Below, piece by piece: positions 6,432 to 7,009 of a DNA stretch of 7,009 nucleotides. Within the stretch, counting starts at the first letter, position 1. Each line of letters starts with the position of its first letter. Origin of the DNA: Anaerolineales bacterium UBA4823 (GTDB taxonomy: Bacteria > Chloroflexota > Anaerolineae > Anaerolineales > UBA4823). The stretch covers positions 582-7,590 of the forward strand of contig DHFN01000106.1 of NCBI GenBank assembly GCA_002402275.1, given 5' to 3'. The translations under genes were made by a program, and so were the position numbers. The notes under the pieces are model-generated. The model was not told the DNA's origin. It was given only the letters and a program-made list of their open reading frames with translations, and made no database searches.

Positions 6432-6443
6432 AGTGAGGGCTCT
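6414..6443 (+). repeat. solo left arm of the MITE-like palindromic repeat (copy 1, truncated)
   Basis: GGTTGTCATCCCGAGCAAAG followed by TGAGGGCTCT matches the left arm of the fuller copies at 6455, 6701 and 6869. The right arm and the ATGACTTTTGGACAAC tail are absent: the next copy begins 11 bases later. It lies 45 bases upstream of the mgsA start codon. Confidence 0.75.
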
Positions 6444-6454
6444 CATCATAAAGA

Positions 6455-6546
6455 GGTTCGTCACCCCGAACGAAGAGAGGGGTCTTATCCTTGACGTTAA
6501 GCTATCTCGCTTCGCTCGATATGACAATTATGGCTTTTTGGACAAC
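6455..6546 (+). repeat. MITE-like palindromic repeat, copy 2
   Basis: The left arm starts GGTTCGTCACCCCGAACG and ends GGGGTCTT. The right arm (6500-6527) contains TCTCGCTTCGCTCGATATGA and is roughly complementary to the left arm. A tail TTATGGCTTTTTGGACAAC ends at 6546. The right arm is identical over 25 bases to that of copy 3, while the left arm has diverged (GAACGAAGAGAG). Confidence 0.8.
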
Positions 6547-6684
6547 TCCACAGGTTGCATAAAGAATTTATCGGTATGGTGAAAAGGATTAATGGGAAGA
6601 CCTCTCACTAGAATTTCCCTCCCACCAACTCACCATTTATTGTACCATTGAAATTTTTTGTATTCATGGAGTTTATATGTAGGT
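6547..6684. other. non-coding spacer between repeat copies 2 and 3, with nested inverted repeats
   Basis: No credible gene. ATGGTGA (6576-6582) is complementary to TCACCAT (6630-6636), and inside it GGGAA (6594-6598) pairs with TTCCC (6615-6619), giving a bulged hairpin of about 60 nt. It ends in a T-run region (6653-6659). Function unknown; it may be remnant repeat material. Confidence 0.45.
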
Positions 6685-6790
6685 GGTTTTCCTATAATAC
6701 GGTTGTCACCCCGAGCAAAGTGGGGGTCTTTCCCTTTGGAGTTAAGATATCTCGCTTCGCTCGATATGACAAGCATGACTTTTGGACAAC
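6685..6790 (+). repeat. MITE-like palindromic repeat, copy 3 (best preserved)
   Basis: The left flank GGTTTTCCTATAATAC (6685-6700) is shared with copy 4. It is followed by the left arm GGTTGTCACCCCGAGCAAAG (6701-6720), a short centre, the right arm with TCTCGCTTCGCTCGATATGA (6750-6769), and the tail GCATGACTTTTGGACAAC. The right arm reverse complements to TTGTCATATCGAGCGAAGCG, matching the left arm closely. The outer ends GGTT(G/T)TCC and GGACAAC form short terminal inverted repeats. No transposase is encoded in the window. Confidence 0.82.
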
Positions 6791-6810
6791 TTCACTCCAG
6801 GTTTGGAATC

Positions 6811-6840
6811 AGCAAGCATCCTTGCGGTCTTTTGCTTGCT
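6811..6840. other. perfect 8-bp hairpin between repeat copies 3 and 4
   Basis: AGCAAGCA (6811-6818) and TGCTTGCT (6833-6840) form a perfect stem with a 14-nt loop in the spacer between two repeat copies. There is no adjacent gene in the window for it to terminate, and no U-run follows. Confidence 0.5.
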
Positions 6841-6852
6841 TGCCGATTTCGA

Positions 6853-6958
6853 GGTTGTCCGATAATAAGGTTGTCACCCCGAGTAAAGCGAGGGGTCTTG
6901 TCATTGGGGTTTAGATACCTCCATCGCTCGAGTTAACAAGGATGACTTTTGGGACAAT
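6853..6958 (+). repeat. MITE-like palindromic repeat, copy 4 (right arm decayed)
   Basis: Same length and order as copy 3. The left flank GGTTGTCCGATAATAA (6853-6868) is 13/16 identical to copy 3, the left arm GGTTGTCACCCCGAGTAAAG starts at 6869, and the tail GGATGACTTTTGGGACAAT ends at 6958. The outer GGTTGTCC and GGGACAAT are near-complementary terminal repeats. The right arm (TACCTCCATCGCTCGAGTT) has several substitutions. The remaining 51 bases to the window end show nothing recognisable. Confidence 0.75.
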
Positions 6959-7009
6959 CTCATCATCGATATCATAGCCAGTAAGCTTACTCACTCCAAG
7001 ACCCAAGAT

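Noticed and set aside
6693..6698. Perfect TATAAT in the left flank of repeat copy 3
   Set aside because: No -35 at the right distance, no TGn extension, the matching copy 4 reads GATAAT, and no gene follows in the window.
6313..6936. Short plus-strand open frames across the right-hand region, some starting with MGNQGY, MKFFVF or MYSW
   Set aside because: Their translations are mostly the DNA repeat read in frame (VVTPSK, SRFARYD), they lack ribosome binding sites, and one overlaps the start of mgsA.
6411..6960. CRISPR array
   Set aside because: Units are palindromic, about 90-106 bp, unevenly spaced, and have diverged; there are no uniform spacers or cas genes.

Overview
The window reads as a chromosomal segment of a Gram-positive-like or deep-branching anaerobe, most probably a member of the Chloroflexota (Anaerolineae-like). 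This is inferred from the mix of genes: a type III pantothenate kinase, an orphan ferredoxin-domain protein of the DUF2148 type, methylglyoxal synthase, and a Ste24-like M48 protease. The palindromic intergenic repeats built around CCCCGAGCAAAG and TGTAGGGGCGGGTTT also fit. The assignment rests on recollection of such genomes, not on a search. Base composition is moderate and even, and no phage, plasmid, CRISPR, tRNA or rRNA feature was seen.

Layout. 1-2531 (+) is a coenzyme A precursor block: the 3' part of panE (ketopantoate reductase, cut by the left edge), panC (pantothenate synthetase, overlapping panE by ATGA) and coaX (type III pantothenate kinase). Together these run from ketopantoate to 4'-phosphopantothenate. 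The 81-nt panC-coaX gap carries a perfect 17-nt palindrome and alternating ATCCT/AGGAT segments that reach the coaX ribosome binding site, a possible small RNA switch. 2532-2744 separates two convergent genes and holds a long imperfect inverted repeat. 2745-3959 (-) is an MFS exporter-like transporter. It is divergent from 4020-5180 (+), a membrane M48 zinc protease whose extended -10 promoter (TGCTATAAT) lies so close to the ATG that its mRNA should be nearly leaderless.

5181-5355 is a 175-nt gap with a second candidate extended -10 promoter and a strong Shine-Dalgarno for 5356-5877 (+), a DUF2148 iron-sulfur protein of unknown role. Its stop codon abuts, with no spacing, the stop codon of the convergent methylglyoxal synthase gene mgsA (5878-6369, -).

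6370-7009 has no credible gene. It contains three roughly 90-106-bp copies and one solo arm of a MITE-like palindromic repeat, all in the same orientation, separated by foldable spacers. The arm nearest mgsA may supply part of the mgsA promoter.

The annotated proteins are ordinary families. The less expected content is in the non-coding DNA: the coaX leader, the leaderless protease promoter, the inverted repeat at 2591-2686 and the repeat cluster at the right end. No clearly new multi-gene system was found.
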